The translations under genes were made by a program, and so were the position numbers. Of a DNA stretch of 64,000 nucleotides, positions 1 to 9,630 are shown one piece after another. The notes under the pieces were generated by a model. The model was not told the origin of the DNA. It ran no database searches and worked only from the letters and a program-made list of their open reading frames with translations. Positions within the stretch are counted from its first letter, which is position 1; every line of letters begins with the position of its first letter. Origin of the DNA: Fodinibacter sp963763015 (lineage in GTDB: Bacteria; Actinomycetota; Actinomycetes; Actinomycetales; Dermatophilaceae); contig CAVXML010000009.1 in assembly GCA_963763015.1 (NCBI GenBank), positions 1 through 64,000 on the forward strand, read 5' to 3'.

Positions 1-111
1 TGCGCGACTACCTGGACTGATCGACAGCGCGCTCTGCGAAGCCACGGTGCCGCCGCTTGCCACCGCAGGATGGACCGTCAGGCGCAAATCCGTGACGCGC
101 GGCTCGCGACG

Positions 112-3100
112 TCAGTGAGCAGGAGCCTCTGCGCGCTGGCCCTCGGCCTCTTCGAGCAGGCGGAGCAGCAGCGGCGACCCCAGGCGGTCGATCGTCTCCC
201 GGGCCAACGCGACCTCCTCCGCGACGAATGGGTCATCCGGCCCGATGACGTGGACGAGGTCGATCGCGAACAGCACGTCCTGGAGCGGGACACCGCACGC
301 GCGAAGGGCCGGCATGATCTCGCGGTACGCGTCGAGCGCCGCCGCCCGGTGCCCACGCAGGCCGCTGATACCTGCAGCCAGGGCCCGACGAACCACAGCG
401 CTGGCGCCGGCGTCGGGAAGCTTGTTCACGCCGTCCTCCATGACGCGCTCGGCCGCGTCGGGGTCGGCCCGCCAGAGGTCCAGGTGCGCGACCAGCTGGA
501 CAAGCGCGAAGGTGTCCGGGTCGGGTGCGATCGGTCGCCAGAGGGCGCGGGCGTCGTCGATACGGCCCTCGGCCAGTGCTGCGTAGCCCAGGAGCTCGTC
601 GCGAGTGACCCGCCAGAAGCTCTCGGTTCCGCCCTCCGCGGTCGCCAGGATCTCGGCGAGCTCATCCCCGTATGTCTCCCCGCGCCACACTCGCTGGACG
701 ACGAGCGAGCCCAGGGGCAGGGCGCGGTCGCTGGGGTCCGTCGTGTCGTCGAGGGCGGACGCGATCATGCGCTCGCCCGCATCGACGTGGCCGAGCCAGA
801 TCGCGGAGCTGGACAGGGTCCCCGCGACCCGGTGGGCGTGTGCCAGCTCGCCCAGGCGCGTGGCTAGCGCGTGAGCCTCCAAGCCGAGCTCCCAGGCTCT
901 TGCCATGTCCTCGTCGGCCTCCAGGAGGTAGGCGTTGCTCAACGCACGGAGCTGCAGGTCGGTGGGGCCGTTCTCCTCGACGATCCGGCGCGCGCGAGCG
1001 AGAAACGGCCGTCCCTCAGCGTGACGGCCGAGCATCGACAACGCCGAGCCGATCGTGATCAGCGAGCTTGCGAGGATCGCCGGCTGGTCGGACGACTCGG
1101 CAAGGTCGAGGAGCGGCGACGCGAGCTCGATCGCACGCTCGGGCGGCCCGGAGAGGTACACCAGGCGCGCGTGTTGGTCGCGCAGCGGCAGGACGGCAGG
1201 ATCGGCCTCGAGGTCGGCGAACTCGGCGATCGCGGGCTCGATGAGAGCAGCCGCATCGTCGAACCGAGTGGCCCCGAGCAGCACCCGCGCGTGCTCCGCG
1301 AGAGCCCGCGCGAGCGCCTGCCGGTCGCCGAGTGTGCGACGGAGCTCGACGGCCCGGGCGAGGTGCCCGTCCGCGGCCTCGAACTCGGCCGACGCGAGTG
1401 CCTTCTCCCCGGCGAGCATGAACAGCACCGCGCGATCGGCGGGGTCTGTCGTGAGGCCGAGCGCCTCCTCATAGAAGGCCCTCGCCTGGGCGGGGGAGCC
1501 GAGCGCAGCCGCGCGATCGCCTGCCGCCCGGAGTGCTACCCGGGCCTTCACGGTCAGTTCTTCGGCCTCCTCGCCCGGCCTCGCGAGCGTAACGGCGGCC
1601 AGGTAGTGGCCGGCGACCGCGGCGACGAGCTCAGGATCACCGAGTGACTCGAGCCAGCGCGCAACCGCGAGGTGGCGCGTCCGGCGGTCACCCTTCGCGA
1701 GCGTGCGGTACGCGACCTCGCGGATGAGTGCCTGCACGAACGCGTAGTGCCCGCGCTCGGGCGAGCGCACGTCGACGACGTGGGTGAGGAGCTCCCGCCG
1801 GATGAGTGACCGGAGACGCGGCTCGAGCTCCGACTCGGCTCGGCCGGAGACCGCGGCGAGTCCTGCAGGAGAAAAGCTCTGACCGAGGACCGCTGCGTCG
1901 AGGACCAGCGCCCGATCCGGTGGCGCCAGGGCGTCCAACCGCGCTGCGATGAGCGCGGTGAGCGTCTCTGGCACGGCAAGATCCGCCAGCTTTCCGAGGT
2001 CGCCGGCCGGCTCCAGCACGCCGTCGTCGCCGAGCCGCAGCTGCCCATTCGACAGCAGCATCCGAACCATCTCGACCGCGTACAGCGGCACGCCCTCGGC
2101 GCGAGCCACGATCGCCGTGGCGGTCGCGTCGGGCAGGGTTGGCACGAGGCCATGGAGCAACCGCCGCATGTCCCCCTCTGGGAGGGCCTCCAGGACGAGG
2201 CGCGCGTGAGCGCGGCGGGGTGTCCCCCACTCGGGCCACCGCTCGAGCAGCTCGGGCCGGGCGAGTGAGAGCAGGAAGATCGGGTGGTCGCGCGCCCAGT
2301 CGAGCAGGTGGTCGACGAACTCGAGCGTGCCGGCATCCGCCCAGTGGAGATCCTCGAACACGAGCACGACCGTCCCCGATGCCGCGAGCTGCTCGAAGAA
2401 CGTCCGCCACGCCCCGAACAGCTCGTCTGGCGGCACGTCCCCTGCGACGCCGAGCAACTGCAGGAGCGCGGACTGGACCCGCGCGCGGTCCGGCGACGCG
2501 GGCATCAGCTCATCGAGGAGGGCGCCGATCCGGGCGCGTGACGTCACGTCGTCGTCGCTCTCGGCGAGGCCGGCCCGCGCGCGCACGATTTCGCCAAGGG
2601 CCCGGAACGTCGTGCCCTGTCCATACGCCGGTGAGCGCCCGCGGTGCCAGTACACACGCTCGGCGATGCCGTCGAGGTACTTCTCCAGCTCCCACGAGAG
2701 TCGGCTCTTGCCGATGCCGCCGGTACCGATCATCGAGACGTGCTGGATGCGGCGCTCCGACCCGGCCACGTGGTACTGGTCCTTGAGCAGGCGCAGCTCC
2801 GCGTCCCTGTCGACGAACGGCGCATCGAGGCCCTCGACCCGCCCTCGACCGCCGCGTTCGGCCACGATGCGGAGGGCCCGCCACGTCTGGACCGGAGCGG
2901 CCTTGCCCTTGAGCGCATGCTCCCCTGCGGGCTCGAATGCGATCGCCCCCGAGGCGGCGCGGAAGGTCGACTCTCCCACGAGCACCGTCGACGGTGCCGC
3001 GGCCGACTGCAGACGCGCCGCGGTGTTGACGATGTCCCCCGCGACCATCCCCTGGTTCGTTGCGCCGAGGGTGACCGCGGCCTCGCCGGTAAGGACGCCG

Positions 3101-3600
3101 CAGCGAGCCTCGATTCCGGGCGCGACGGCCGGCACGGCCGCCACGAGCTCCAGGCCGGCCCGCACCGCGCGCTCGGCGTCGTCCTCGTGCGTGGTCGGGG
3201 TGCCCCAGACGGCCATGACCGCATCGCCGATGAACTTCTCGACGACCCCTCCGTGGCGGGTGATCGCCTCGGTCGCGATGCCGAAGTACCGAGTGAGCGC
3301 CTCGCGAACGTCCTCCGCGTCGCGCCCCTCGGAGAAGGGCGTGAACCCGACGAGGTCGGCGAACAGGACACTGACGAGGCGGCGCTCCGCAACGGGCGCT
3401 ACAGATGTCGCAGGCGGCTCCGACGTCGCTGGTGCGATCCCCGAGGGGAGGGCCGTGCCGCAATGGCCGCAGTAGCGATGATCCGGCGGGTTAGCCGTCC
3501 CGCACGCTGCACAGACGATCGGCAGTGCGGCGCCGCAGCTGCCGCAGAAGTGCTGACCTGCTGCGGCCTCCGTGCCGCAGGTCGCGCAGAGGGTGGCCAT
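112..3600 (-). CDS. Class III nucleotide cyclase fused to STAND/AAA ATPase and helical repeats
   Basis: A 1162-residue protein is read from the ATG at 3600. Two short zinc ribbons come first (CATCG near residue 5, FCGSCG near 18, then CAACG near 30 and CGHCG near 44). A class III cyclase domain follows at about 72-245, with the metal-binding Asp in FADLVGFT (82) and GDAV (126), and then a P-loop ATPase with Walker A GTGGIGKS at 292-299. The remaining roughly 700 residues are Ala/Leu/Arg-rich helical sequence of TPR type. The ATG at 3600 is chosen over an upstream in-frame ATG at 3702 because the protein then opens directly with the first zinc ribbon. Members of this family are thought to make cAMP or act as signalling ATPases; the substrate is not known here. 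It is the only gene in its orientation before a 237-bp gap. Confidence 0.85.
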   Translation of the reverse strand: MATLCATCGTEAAAGQHFCGSCGAALPIVCAACGTANPPDHRYCGHCGTALPSGIAPATSEPPATSVAPVAERRLVSVLFADLVGFTPFSEGRDAEDVREALTRYFGIATEAITRHGGVVEKFIGDAVMAVWGTPTTHEDDAERAVRAGLELVAAVPAVAPGIEARCGVLTGEAAVTLGATNQGMVAGDIVNTAARLQSAAAPSTVLVGESTFRAASGAIAFEPAGEHALKGKAAPVQTWRALRIVAERGGRGRVEGLDAPFVDRDAELRLLKDQYHVAGSERRIQHVSMIGTGGIGKSRLSWELEKYLDGIAERVYWHRGRSPAYGQGTTFRALGEIVRARAGLAESDDDVTSRARIGALLDELMPASPDRARVQSALLQLLGVAGDVPPDELFGAWRTFFEQLAASGTVVLVFEDLHWADAGTLEFVDHLLDWARDHPIFLLSLARPELLERWPEWGTPRRAHARLVLEALPEGDMRRLLHGLVPTLPDATATAIVARAEGVPLYAVEMVRMLLSNGQLRLGDDGVLEPAGDLGKLADLAVPETLTALIAARLDALAPPDRALVLDAAVLGQSFSPAGLAAVSGRAESELEPRLRSLIRRELLTHVVDVRSPERGHYAFVQALIREVAYRTLAKGDRRTRHLAVARWLESLGDPELVAAVAGHYLAAVTLARPGEEAEELTVKARVALRAAGDRAAALGSPAQARAFYEEALGLTTDPADRAVLFMLAGEKALASAEFEAADGHLARAVELRRTLGDRQALARALAEHARVLLGATRFDDAAALIEPAIAEFADLEADPAVLPLRDQHARLVYLSGPPERAIELASPLLDLAESSDQPAILASSLITIGSALSMLGRHAEGRPFLARARRIVEENGPTDLQLRALSNAYLLEADEDMARAWELGLEAHALATRLGELAHAHRVAGTLSSSAIWLGHVDAGERMIASALDDTTDPSDRALPLGSLVVQRVWRGETYGDELAEILATAEGGTESFWRVTRDELLGYAALAEGRIDDARALWRPIAPDPDTFALVQLVAHLDLWRADPDAAERVMEDGVNKLPDAGASAVVRRALAAGISGLRGHRAAALDAYREIMPALRACGVPLQDVLFAIDLVHVIGPDDPFVAEEVALARETIDRLGSPLLLRLLEEAEGQRAEAPAH

Positions 3601-3837
3601 CACGACCCCGACCTCACGGCAGCAGCGTATCGGAGCGAGCTGCCAGCCCGGACTGATCGGGAGGGCTCCTCGGAGGCGTCGCAGGTCAGTAGCCGTGTCC
3701 ACATCGCCGGCGAGCGCTGCACCGCTGGCCCGGGACAGCCCGCGCGCCTGGGTCGCCGACCTCGTCGAGACCGGGATGACTCCGGCTGCAGTCCGCGCCC
3801 GGCCGTTGCCCCCTCGTCGTGGTGGCTGTCCGGTCGG

Positions 3838-5460
3838 TCAGGCGGGAAGGGCCAGGTCGCGGCGCCGGAGCCACGCCAGAGCGGACACGGCGAGCAGCAC
3901 CATGGCCAGGGTGAGGGCGAGCACTGGTGCGATGGTGACGTCGACGGCGGGGGCCTTGGGGGCGTGCGTCAACGGGGACAGGTTCTGCACCCACTGAGGC
4001 AACCCGAAGGTGGGTCCGAAGAGCGGTCCGGCCAGGATGCACCCGATGATCACTGCCCAGGCTGCAGCAGGGGCTCGGCGGTGCAGCAGCGCCACCAGGG
4101 CGAAGACGGCCGCTGCGATGGCGAGCACCGCTGGCAGCTGGGTCATCGCCGCGCCCAGGAGCGTGCGGAGCTGCTCCGCGGTCCCGCCCAGGACCGCGCC
4201 TCCCGCCACGGACGCACCGGTGGCGAACACCAGGAGCAGCGCGGCCGCGCCCAGGGCTGCGTTGAGTGCGTGAGCGACGGCCCAGCGGGTCCGGCTGGTG
4301 GCGGTGGCCAGGACTGGCTCCAGAACCCCGTCAGCCTCCTCGCTGGCCATCCTCAGCAGCACTTGGACGACGTAGACCGCCGCCGCCATGGCCGCCATCT
4401 GCAGCATGGAGGCGCGGTAGGCGTCCACGATCTGGGCGCTGCCACCGACGCGTTCGTACCAGTCCCGCCCACTGCCCGTCACACCCTGGACCTGCTCGAC
4501 CATCCCTCCCATGACCAGGCCGAAACCGAGCATCGCGATGCACCAGCCGGCCAGGGTGCCGCGCTGCAGGCGCCAGGCCAGCCCGAAGGCAGAACGCAGC
4601 GTCCGGGGGGCGTGTGCGTGCCCTTGACGTTGCGGGACCATGCCCAGGCCGAAGTCCCGGCGCGTGGTCAGCACCGCGGCGAGGGCGACGCAGATGAGCA
4701 CCATCGGCACGCACAGCAGCAGGACCGCCCAGTGGTCACCGGCAAACGGCCGCATCTGCTGGCCCCAGCCGATCGGCGACAGCCATACCGGCCAGGCACT
4801 CTCCACACGCACGCCGGTTCCGGCGACGTCCCCGGCCATGTTGGCCGCGCCCGCGACGACGAAGGATGCGCCGAGGACGCCCGCGGCCGATCCACTGGCA
4901 CCCCGCGTGCTGGAGGTCAGCTGCGCCGTCACCGCCGCGACACTCGCGAAGACGGCGCCGAGCGCCCCGACCGCTCCGCCGAACGCGAACGAGCCGCCGG
5001 CGGGTTGGCCGACAGCCACCATGGTGAGACCCAAGGCCAGGGCAAGGGCGGTGTTCGCGACACCGGCCACGATGAGCGCCGCGCCCAGCTCGGCATGACG
5101 GCCGACAGCGCCGGCACCGAGCAGCTCCGAACGGCCGGTCTCCTCGCCCTGCCGGGTATGGCGCACGACCGTGAAGATGCTCATCAAGGCAGCCAGGACT
5201 GCGAGGAGCACGAAGTTCCGGATCATCGCGTAGGCACCGACGTTGGCCGCCGAGGCCAGGCCGAGCATCCGGATGCCGGGGCTGGCGGCGGCGAGCCGCG
5301 CCTCCTGGAGCAGGTCCTCATGACTGCTCAGCTGGTCGGCCCACAGCGCCGTGGTCATGCCGACGAACACGCTCAGGCCGAGCACCCAGACGGCGAGGCG
5401 CACCCGGTCCCGACGCGCCGCGAGGCGGGTCAACGCGGCGGTGCCGGCCAACGCGGTCAC
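3838..5460 (-). CDS. ABC-2 type exporter permease, two-half membrane protein
   Basis: 540 residues, rich in hydrophobic segments of about 20 residues (roughly a dozen), arranged as two similar halves. This layout is typical of actinobacterial EfrP or tetronasin-resistance type permeases that work with one ATPase. Its ATG overlaps the stop of the upstream ATPase gene by 4 nt (5457-5460), so the two are translationally coupled and almost certainly form one transporter. The N-terminal stretch (TALAGTAALTRLAARRDRVR) is a basic cytoplasmic lead before the first membrane helix. The family exports drugs or lipophilic compounds; the substrate cannot be told from sequence. No regulator gene is adjacent. 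Confidence 0.85.
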   Translation of the reverse strand: MTALAGTAALTRLAARRDRVRLAVWVLGLSVFVGMTTALWADQLSSHEDLLQEARLAAASPGIRMLGLASAANVGAYAMIRNFVLLAVLAALMSIFTVVRHTRQGEETGRSELLGAGAVGRHAELGAALIVAGVANTALALALGLTMVAVGQPAGGSFAFGGAVGALGAVFASVAAVTAQLTSSTRGASGSAAGVLGASFVVAGAANMAGDVAGTGVRVESAWPVWLSPIGWGQQMRPFAGDHWAVLLLCVPMVLICVALAAVLTTRRDFGLGMVPQRQGHAHAPRTLRSAFGLAWRLQRGTLAGWCIAMLGFGLVMGGMVEQVQGVTGSGRDWYERVGGSAQIVDAYRASMLQMAAMAAAVYVVQVLLRMASEEADGVLEPVLATATSRTRWAVAHALNAALGAAALLLVFATGASVAGGAVLGGTAEQLRTLLGAAMTQLPAVLAIAAAVFALVALLHRRAPAAAWAVIIGCILAGPLFGPTFGLPQWVQNLSPLTHAPKAPAVDVTIAPVLALTLAMVLLAVSALAWLRRRDLALPA

Positions 5461-6383
5461 GGCACGCCTGCCAGGTGCGGCTCCCCCCGCGTCTTCCCGG
5501 CGACGGGCTCCCCGTAGTGGCGCAGGAACAGCTCCTCCAGCGTGGGTGGGCTGCTGACCAGCGACTGCACGTCAAGGTCCACCAGCTCGGCGAGCACCGT
5601 GTTGAGGTCGCCGGGGTCCACGCTGAACTCCCAGTGGATGCCGTCATGGGCAAGGTCGTGGACACCCGGCATCTGCTCCAGTCGCCTGGCGCTCTCGGCG
5701 GTCTCCACGACCACCGTGGTTCGGGTCAGGTGGCGCAGCTCGGCGAAGGTCCCGGTCTCGGCGGCCCGGCCGGCCCTCACGATGGTCACCCGGCTGCACA
5801 GTGCCTCCACCTCGGAGAGAATGTGGCTGGAGAGCAGCACCGTGCGCCCGCGTTCGCTCGCCTCGCGCACCACGTCCTGGAACACCGATTCCATCAACGG
5901 GTCCAGGCCGGAGGTCGGCTCGTCGAGCAGGTACAGCTCGACGTCCGAAGCGAAGGCGGCGACCAGCGCCACCTTCTGCCGGTTTCCCTTGGAGTACGCC
6001 CGACAGCGCTTCGTCGGGTCCAGGGCGAACCGCTCCAACAGCTCGGCCCGTCGCCCCTCGTCCAGGCCACCGCGCAGCGTGCCCAGCAGGTCGATGACCT
6101 CACCGCCAGTGAGGTTCGGCCAGAGGTTCACCTCACCGGGGACATAGGCCAGACGCCGATGCAGCCCGACCGTGTCCCGCCACGGGTCGGCACCCAGGAC
6201 ACTCACCTGCCCGTCGTCACGGCGGAGCAGACCCAGCAGGATGCGGATCGTCGTGGTCTTCCCGGCGCCGTTGGGCCCGAGGAAACCGTGCACCTCCCCC
6301 GCCGCGACAGTCAGGTCCAGCCCGTCCAGGGCCCGAGTGCTTCCAAACGTCTTCACCAGCGCGGACGCGCGAATCGCGAACAT
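5457..6383 (-). CDS. ABC transporter ATP-binding protein (drug-export type)
   Basis: 308 residues if read from ATG 6383; an ATG at 6392 is also in frame, but the domain begins right after MFAIRASALVKTFG. Walker A GPNGAGKTT is near residue 38, the signature reads YSKGNRQKVAL, Walker B is LYLLDEPTSGLDP, and the switch His lies in LLSSHILSEVE. The C-terminal 80 or so residues after the nucleotide-binding domain match the extension seen in DrrA/CcmA-type export ATPases. It energises the permease encoded immediately downstream with a 4-nt overlap. Upstream lies a 447-bp region with no gene, where the promoter should be. Confidence 0.9.
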   Translation of the reverse strand: MFAIRASALVKTFGSTRALDGLDLTVAAGEVHGFLGPNGAGKTTTIRILLGLLRRDDGQVSVLGADPWRDTVGLHRRLAYVPGEVNLWPNLTGGEVIDLLGTLRGGLDEGRRAELLERFALDPTKRCRAYSKGNRQKVALVAAFASDVELYLLDEPTSGLDPLMESVFQDVVREASERGRTVLLSSHILSEVEALCSRVTIVRAGRAAETGTFAELRHLTRTTVVVETAESARRLEQMPGVHDLAHDGIHWEFSVDPGDLNTVLAELVDLDVQSLVSSPPTLEELFLRHYGEPVAGKTRGEPHLAGVP

Positions 6384-6830
6384 CACAACCACCGACTGGC
6401 CACACCATGTGGTCCCTCACCACGGTAGAGCCGGCCCTCGGGCGACATGGCACGGATGTGACCCACCAGACGACCCGCAACAGGACGCACACGCGGTTAC
6501 CATCCAGCACCCTCAAGCTGGAGAACGAAGGGGTAGAAGCGGGACCACAACCTTCCGGAACCCGAGCCGAGCCTCACCGACTCCGAACGGTCGATCGCCG
6601 GTGTCATGGGGGGATGCCTGCGTGACGTCACACGGTGGCAGGGTGACCGAGGGCACCGGCACGATGTCGCGCCGCGCCCCGCGGGGGCCCGGCGTTCTGG
6701 TCTCGCACTCGTTCACGGCTGTGTCCCACGTGGCAATAGCTAGACCGGGCCATTGCCCGGTACCGGACACAGTGCCACTGTGCTGAGCAGGGCGCGCCGC
6801 AGGGGTCGCGCCCACTTCAGGAGGAACTCC
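6384..6830. other. Intergenic region without a gene; dyads near the right end
   Basis: No reading frame here has coding character or a recognisable domain. The right part carries two small inverted repeats: CCGGGC-catt-GCCCGG at 6745-6760 and CACAGT-gcc-ACTGTG at 6768-6782, just ahead of the secreted-protein gene at 6831. They could be operator or leader-hairpin sequences for that gene. The left part should hold the promoter of the minus-strand ABC exporter, but no clear -35/-10 pair was found. Confidence 0.4.
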
Positions 6831-7142
6831 ATGAAACGAGCACTGGCAACGACCGCGATCACTGGCCTGCTTCTCATCGGCGTAGCACCCGCCTTCGCGG
6901 CGTCGCCGAGCCAGCTCGAGTGCGAGGCCGCGGGCGGCACGTTCGACCGCAGCAACGGGACCGTGTCCTGCATCTACCCCGTGGTGAGCGACCCCGTGGG
7001 CAACTCCGAGAACTCGGGCGGCAAGAGCCAGACGGTCGACACGCAGGAGACCGAGTCCAGCAACGGGACGCTGAACAACAACCCCAAGCACGAGGAGACC
7101 GACACCTGCGAAGGACCGGGCAACTCGAGCTCCGGCTGCTAG
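6831..7142 (+). CDS. Small secreted protein of unknown function
   Basis: 103 residues. The start at 6831 is fixed by a strong GGAGG ribosome binding site 8 nt upstream and by the classic signal peptide that follows (MKRALATTAI, hydrophobic core, AFAA-S cleavage site near residue 22). The mature part is short, polar and rich in Asn, Ser, Gly and Glu, with three cysteines (CEAAGGTF, SCIY, TCEG) and a fourth at the C-terminus (SSSGC). The CEAAGGTF...SCIY spacing recurs in small actinobacterial exported proteins of unknown role. No enzyme motif is visible. A GC hairpin at 7157-7188 follows the stop. Confidence 0.75.
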   Translation: MKRALATTAITGLLLIGVAPAFAASPSQLECEAAGGTFDRSNGTVSCIYPVVSDPVGNSENSGGKSQTVDTQETESSNGTLNNNPKHEETDTCEGPGNSSSGC

Positions 7143-7156
7143 CCCCCGTATGGTCC

Positions 7157-7188
7157 CGGCCCGGCCATCCTCTTGGGTGGTCGGGCCG
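7157..7188 (+). terminator. Hairpin after the secreted-protein gene
   Basis: Eleven-base arms (7157-7167 and 7178-7188) pair with one G-U mismatch around a 10-nt loop, starting 14 nt after the stop codon. There is no U-tract, which is common for actinobacterial terminators, so a terminator is likely but not proven. Confidence 0.5.
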
Positions 7189-7340
7189 AGGCATGGCCGG
7201 TCACCTGGGACTGAGCGGCGCGACACCGGGGTGGCGGTCGCCGCTGCCGCCTTCTGCGGAGCGCTCTCCCGACCCATCAGCAGGAGCTCGTCCGGGAGTA
7301 TGGTGCGTGGGGCTGCGGTCCGACGACGTGGGAGGTCCGG

Positions 7341-7859
7341 ATGGGTGTGTTGTCCTCGGCGGCAGGACGGCTGGCAGCGGGTGCCGTGGGCGGTGCCGTA
7401 GGGACGCTGGCGATGGACCTGACCTGGTATGCCCGCTACCGCCGGGGTGGCGGTCAGCAGGGGTTCGTCGACTGGGAGACCGCAGCGGGGACGACCTCGT
7501 ACGAGGGCGCCTCGGCGCCCGGGCAGGTTGGCCGGAAGCTCGCTGCCGCGGTGCTCCATCGGGAGCCGCCTCCGTCGTCCGCGCGGGCGATGACGAACGC
7601 CGTGCACTGGGCCACGGGAGTGCAATGGGGGGTGGTGTGCGGCATGGCGCTGCCCCTTCTGCGCAGGGTCGGACCGCTACCGGCCGGGGTGGGGCTGGCC
7701 GGGATCGCCTTCGGGGCGTCCTACGTGATCCTGCCCCTCATCGGGGTCTACAAGCCGATCTGGGAGTACGACCGAAAGGTCGTCCTGCAGGACGCAACAG
7801 CGCATCTGGTGTACGGCCTCACGGGCGCGACGGTCACCTCGGCGGTCGCCGGCCGGTGA
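7341..7859 (+). CDS. Small integral membrane protein, unknown function
   Basis: 172 residues with about four hydrophobic segments (near residues 8-27, 88-108, 112-137 and 152-170). The central loop contains the charged stretch WYARYRRGG and a region rich in Ser, Ala and Gly. The final part has YKPIWEYDRK, a polar motif between the third and fourth helices. It resembles uncharacterised actinobacterial membrane proteins. There is no close partner: about 200 bp separate it from the secreted protein upstream, and the next gene converges on it 43 bp downstream. Confidence 0.65.
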   Translation: MGVLSSAAGRLAAGAVGGAVGTLAMDLTWYARYRRGGGQQGFVDWETAAGTTSYEGASAPGQVGRKLAAAVLHREPPPSSARAMTNAVHWATGVQWGVVCGMALPLLRRVGPLPAGVGLAGIAFGASYVILPLIGVYKPIWEYDRKVVLQDATAHLVYGLTGATVTSAVAGR

Positions 7860-7902
7860 ACCCTCGCCGGGGCGTTGATGGCGGCGTGGAAAAGGGGACG
7901 GA

Positions 7903-9099
7903 TCAGGCGTTCTGCGCGCGCAGGAGGTGCGTGCTCCCGGACACGCCCTTGAGCTCGACCTCGCCGATCTCCACGAACGCGATCCCGTCCTCCTGTGACG
8001 CGTCGGCGACAGCCTGGCTGACGAGTACCTCGCCGGGCCGCGCGTAGTCGGCGATCCGCGCGCTGAGGTTCACGGTCTGCCCGAAGTAGTCGCCCTGCTG
8101 GAAGAGCACCGGTCCCGTGTGCAGGCCCACGTGGGCTGGTGGGAGGCCCGCGGCTGCCAGCCCGTCCAGCATCTGCAGCGCTGCGCGCACACCTGGGCCG
8201 GGATCCCGGAAGTAGAACATGACGCCGTCGCCGAGCCACTTGATCGGGGTGCCGCCGAACGGCACCGAACCCCGCTGCACGAGTCGGGCCAGCGTGGTCG
8301 CCAGGTCGGCGGCCGCCTCGTCGCCGCGTTCCTGGGTGAGCCGCGTGAACCCGGCGATGTCGAGGAAACAGATCGCCGGTGGTCGCTCGAGCCTGCTGTG
8401 GATCCCGGCCTTCGCCATCAGCACCTCGAAACCCTCGATGAGGTTGGCGATCCACGCTCGAGCCTGGTGCGCGTGGTAGAGGCCGAGGACGGCGCTCTCC
8501 GCCAACGGGGTGCTCCGCTCGGCGAAGTCCGAGCTGGCCAGTTCCTCCGTTCCCTTGCCGGCGGCCAGGGCCGGTTCGATCACCTCGGAGCTCCACCATC
8601 CGGCCTCGGCCTGGGCGATCCTGTGGGTGCAGTCGCCATAGACGCGGAGCAGATGCTCGATCGCGGTCGGCCGGAAATGGGATCCCACCTGCAGCTCGAG
8701 GAACGGCACGACCGCCATCTCGTCCTCGCGAAGCCGGTCATCGGGTGAGGGCTGCGCCGAGCCGCTCGCCTCGCGGATGGCGGTCAGCAGCTCCAGGGGC
8801 ACGCCCGTGCGATCACCGACCTGCTGGAACGTCTCGCCGGCCAGTGCGGCGAACCGCTCGTACGCGACTCCGTCGAGGAAGTCGAGCGACAGGGCGCCAC
8901 TTCGCAGCGCCGCCACCAGGAGGTCGAGGGGGATCTCCGCCTCCTCGAGGGACGTGGCCATCAGGGCTCGGCGCACGTCACCCGGTGAGAAGCGACCCGG
9001 CTCTGCGGGGGCGACGATCCCCAGATCCACGAGGCGGTCCAGGTGGGACGGTTCGACTCCGGCGCGCTGCGCCGCATCCTCCCGCGTGTACCGGGTCAC
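7903..9099 (-). CDS. Class III nucleotide cyclase with N-terminal MerR-like helix-turn-helix
   Basis: 398 residues from a GTG at 9099. A longer frame reaches 9561, but it would overlap the secreted protein gene at 9165-9503, and the homologous part starts at TRYTREDAAQRAG. Residues 1-60 read like a MerR-type DNA-binding head (TREDAAQRAGV...LVDLGIV...FSPGDVRRAL). A helical middle of about 170 residues follows. The C-terminal cyclase domain (about 235-395) has the first metal Asp in CFLDIAGFTRL, the second in WLGDGVMF, the sequence HTGPV, and the Asn/Arg signature VNLSARI. Catalytic residues seem intact, so it probably makes cAMP. The DNA-binding head suggests a regulated or transcription-linked cyclase, which is inference. 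Confidence 0.85.
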   Translation of the reverse strand: MTRYTREDAAQRAGVEPSHLDRLVDLGIVAPAEPGRFSPGDVRRALMATSLEEAEIPLDLLVAALRSGALSLDFLDGVAYERFAALAGETFQQVGDRTGVPLELLTAIREASGSAQPSPDDRLREDEMAVVPFLELQVGSHFRPTAIEHLLRVYGDCTHRIAQAEAGWWSSEVIEPALAAGKGTEELASSDFAERSTPLAESAVLGLYHAHQARAWIANLIEGFEVLMAKAGIHSRLERPPAICFLDIAGFTRLTQERGDEAAADLATTLARLVQRGSVPFGGTPIKWLGDGVMFYFRDPGPGVRAALQMLDGLAAAGLPPAHVGLHTGPVLFQQGDYFGQTVNLSARIADYARPGEVLVSQAVADASQEDGIAFVEIGEVELKGVSGSTHLLRAQNA

Positions 9100-9164
9100 G
9101 CCGGCCAGCGTACGGCAGGCGTGCGGATCGACCGGCTGCCCCGAGGGCCTCCCGTTGCCTCGAC

Positions 9165-9503
9165 CTACCGGTTCACGTATCCGGCGGCACAGGCGGCGTC
9201 TGCCGCCGGAGTGCCGTAGACGAACAGGTGGACCTGCTCGCCGGCCTGTCCCAGGTGCACGAGCACGTGCAGGGGGTGGCTTCGCCCTGCGAGCTGAGGG
9301 GCGTCGACGTTGGGGTTGTTCTCGAAGACGGATGCCGGCAGCACGACATTCTCCTCGCCCGCCCCCTCGGCCATCACGACGCACCGACCGTTGCCCACGA
9401 CCTTGACGTGGGTGTGGTCGGCGAGCGCCGGGGGCGCCGTCACCAGCAGGGCGCCTCCAGCAGCCAGCGCCGCGACGGCTGCCCGTGTCGTCTTCGTCCT
9501 CAT
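9165..9503 (-). CDS. Small secreted protein, unknown function
   Basis: 112 residues from ATG 9503, preceded by GGGAGG on the minus strand at good spacing. The signal peptide is clear (MRTKTTRAAV, a Leu/Ala core, APPALA-D cleavage near residue 30). The mature domain of about 80 residues begins DHTHVKVVGNGRCVV and contains a His-containing middle (HPLHVLVHLG) and a C-terminal DAACAAGYVNR, with two cysteines that could form a disulphide. No known fold was recognised. It lies 65 bp upstream of the cyclase gene on the same strand and might share its transcript. Confidence 0.75.
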   Translation of the reverse strand: MRTKTTRAAVAALAAGGALLVTAPPALADHTHVKVVGNGRCVVMAEGAGEENVVLPASVFENNPNVDAPQLAGRSHPLHVLVHLGQAGEQVHLFVYGTPAADAACAAGYVNR

Positions 9504-9630
9504 GGTTCCTCCCCTGTCCGGGCCCGTCGCCTGTCGACGACCCATCTGCACAGAGTGGCATCGCAGGGCGGCCGCGACAATCCCCTCGGCGTCGCCCCCA
9601 AGAGGAGCCGGGGCGTTGGCGGCAGCATCG

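Noticed and set aside
1..20. Possible 3' end of a plus-strand gene (frame ending RDYLD then stop)
   Set aside because: Only five codons are visible, too little to support a feature.
2644..5517. 957-codon open frame on the plus strand
   Set aside because: It runs antisense through the cyclase-ATPase and the ABC permease, with no domain; a high-GC shadow.
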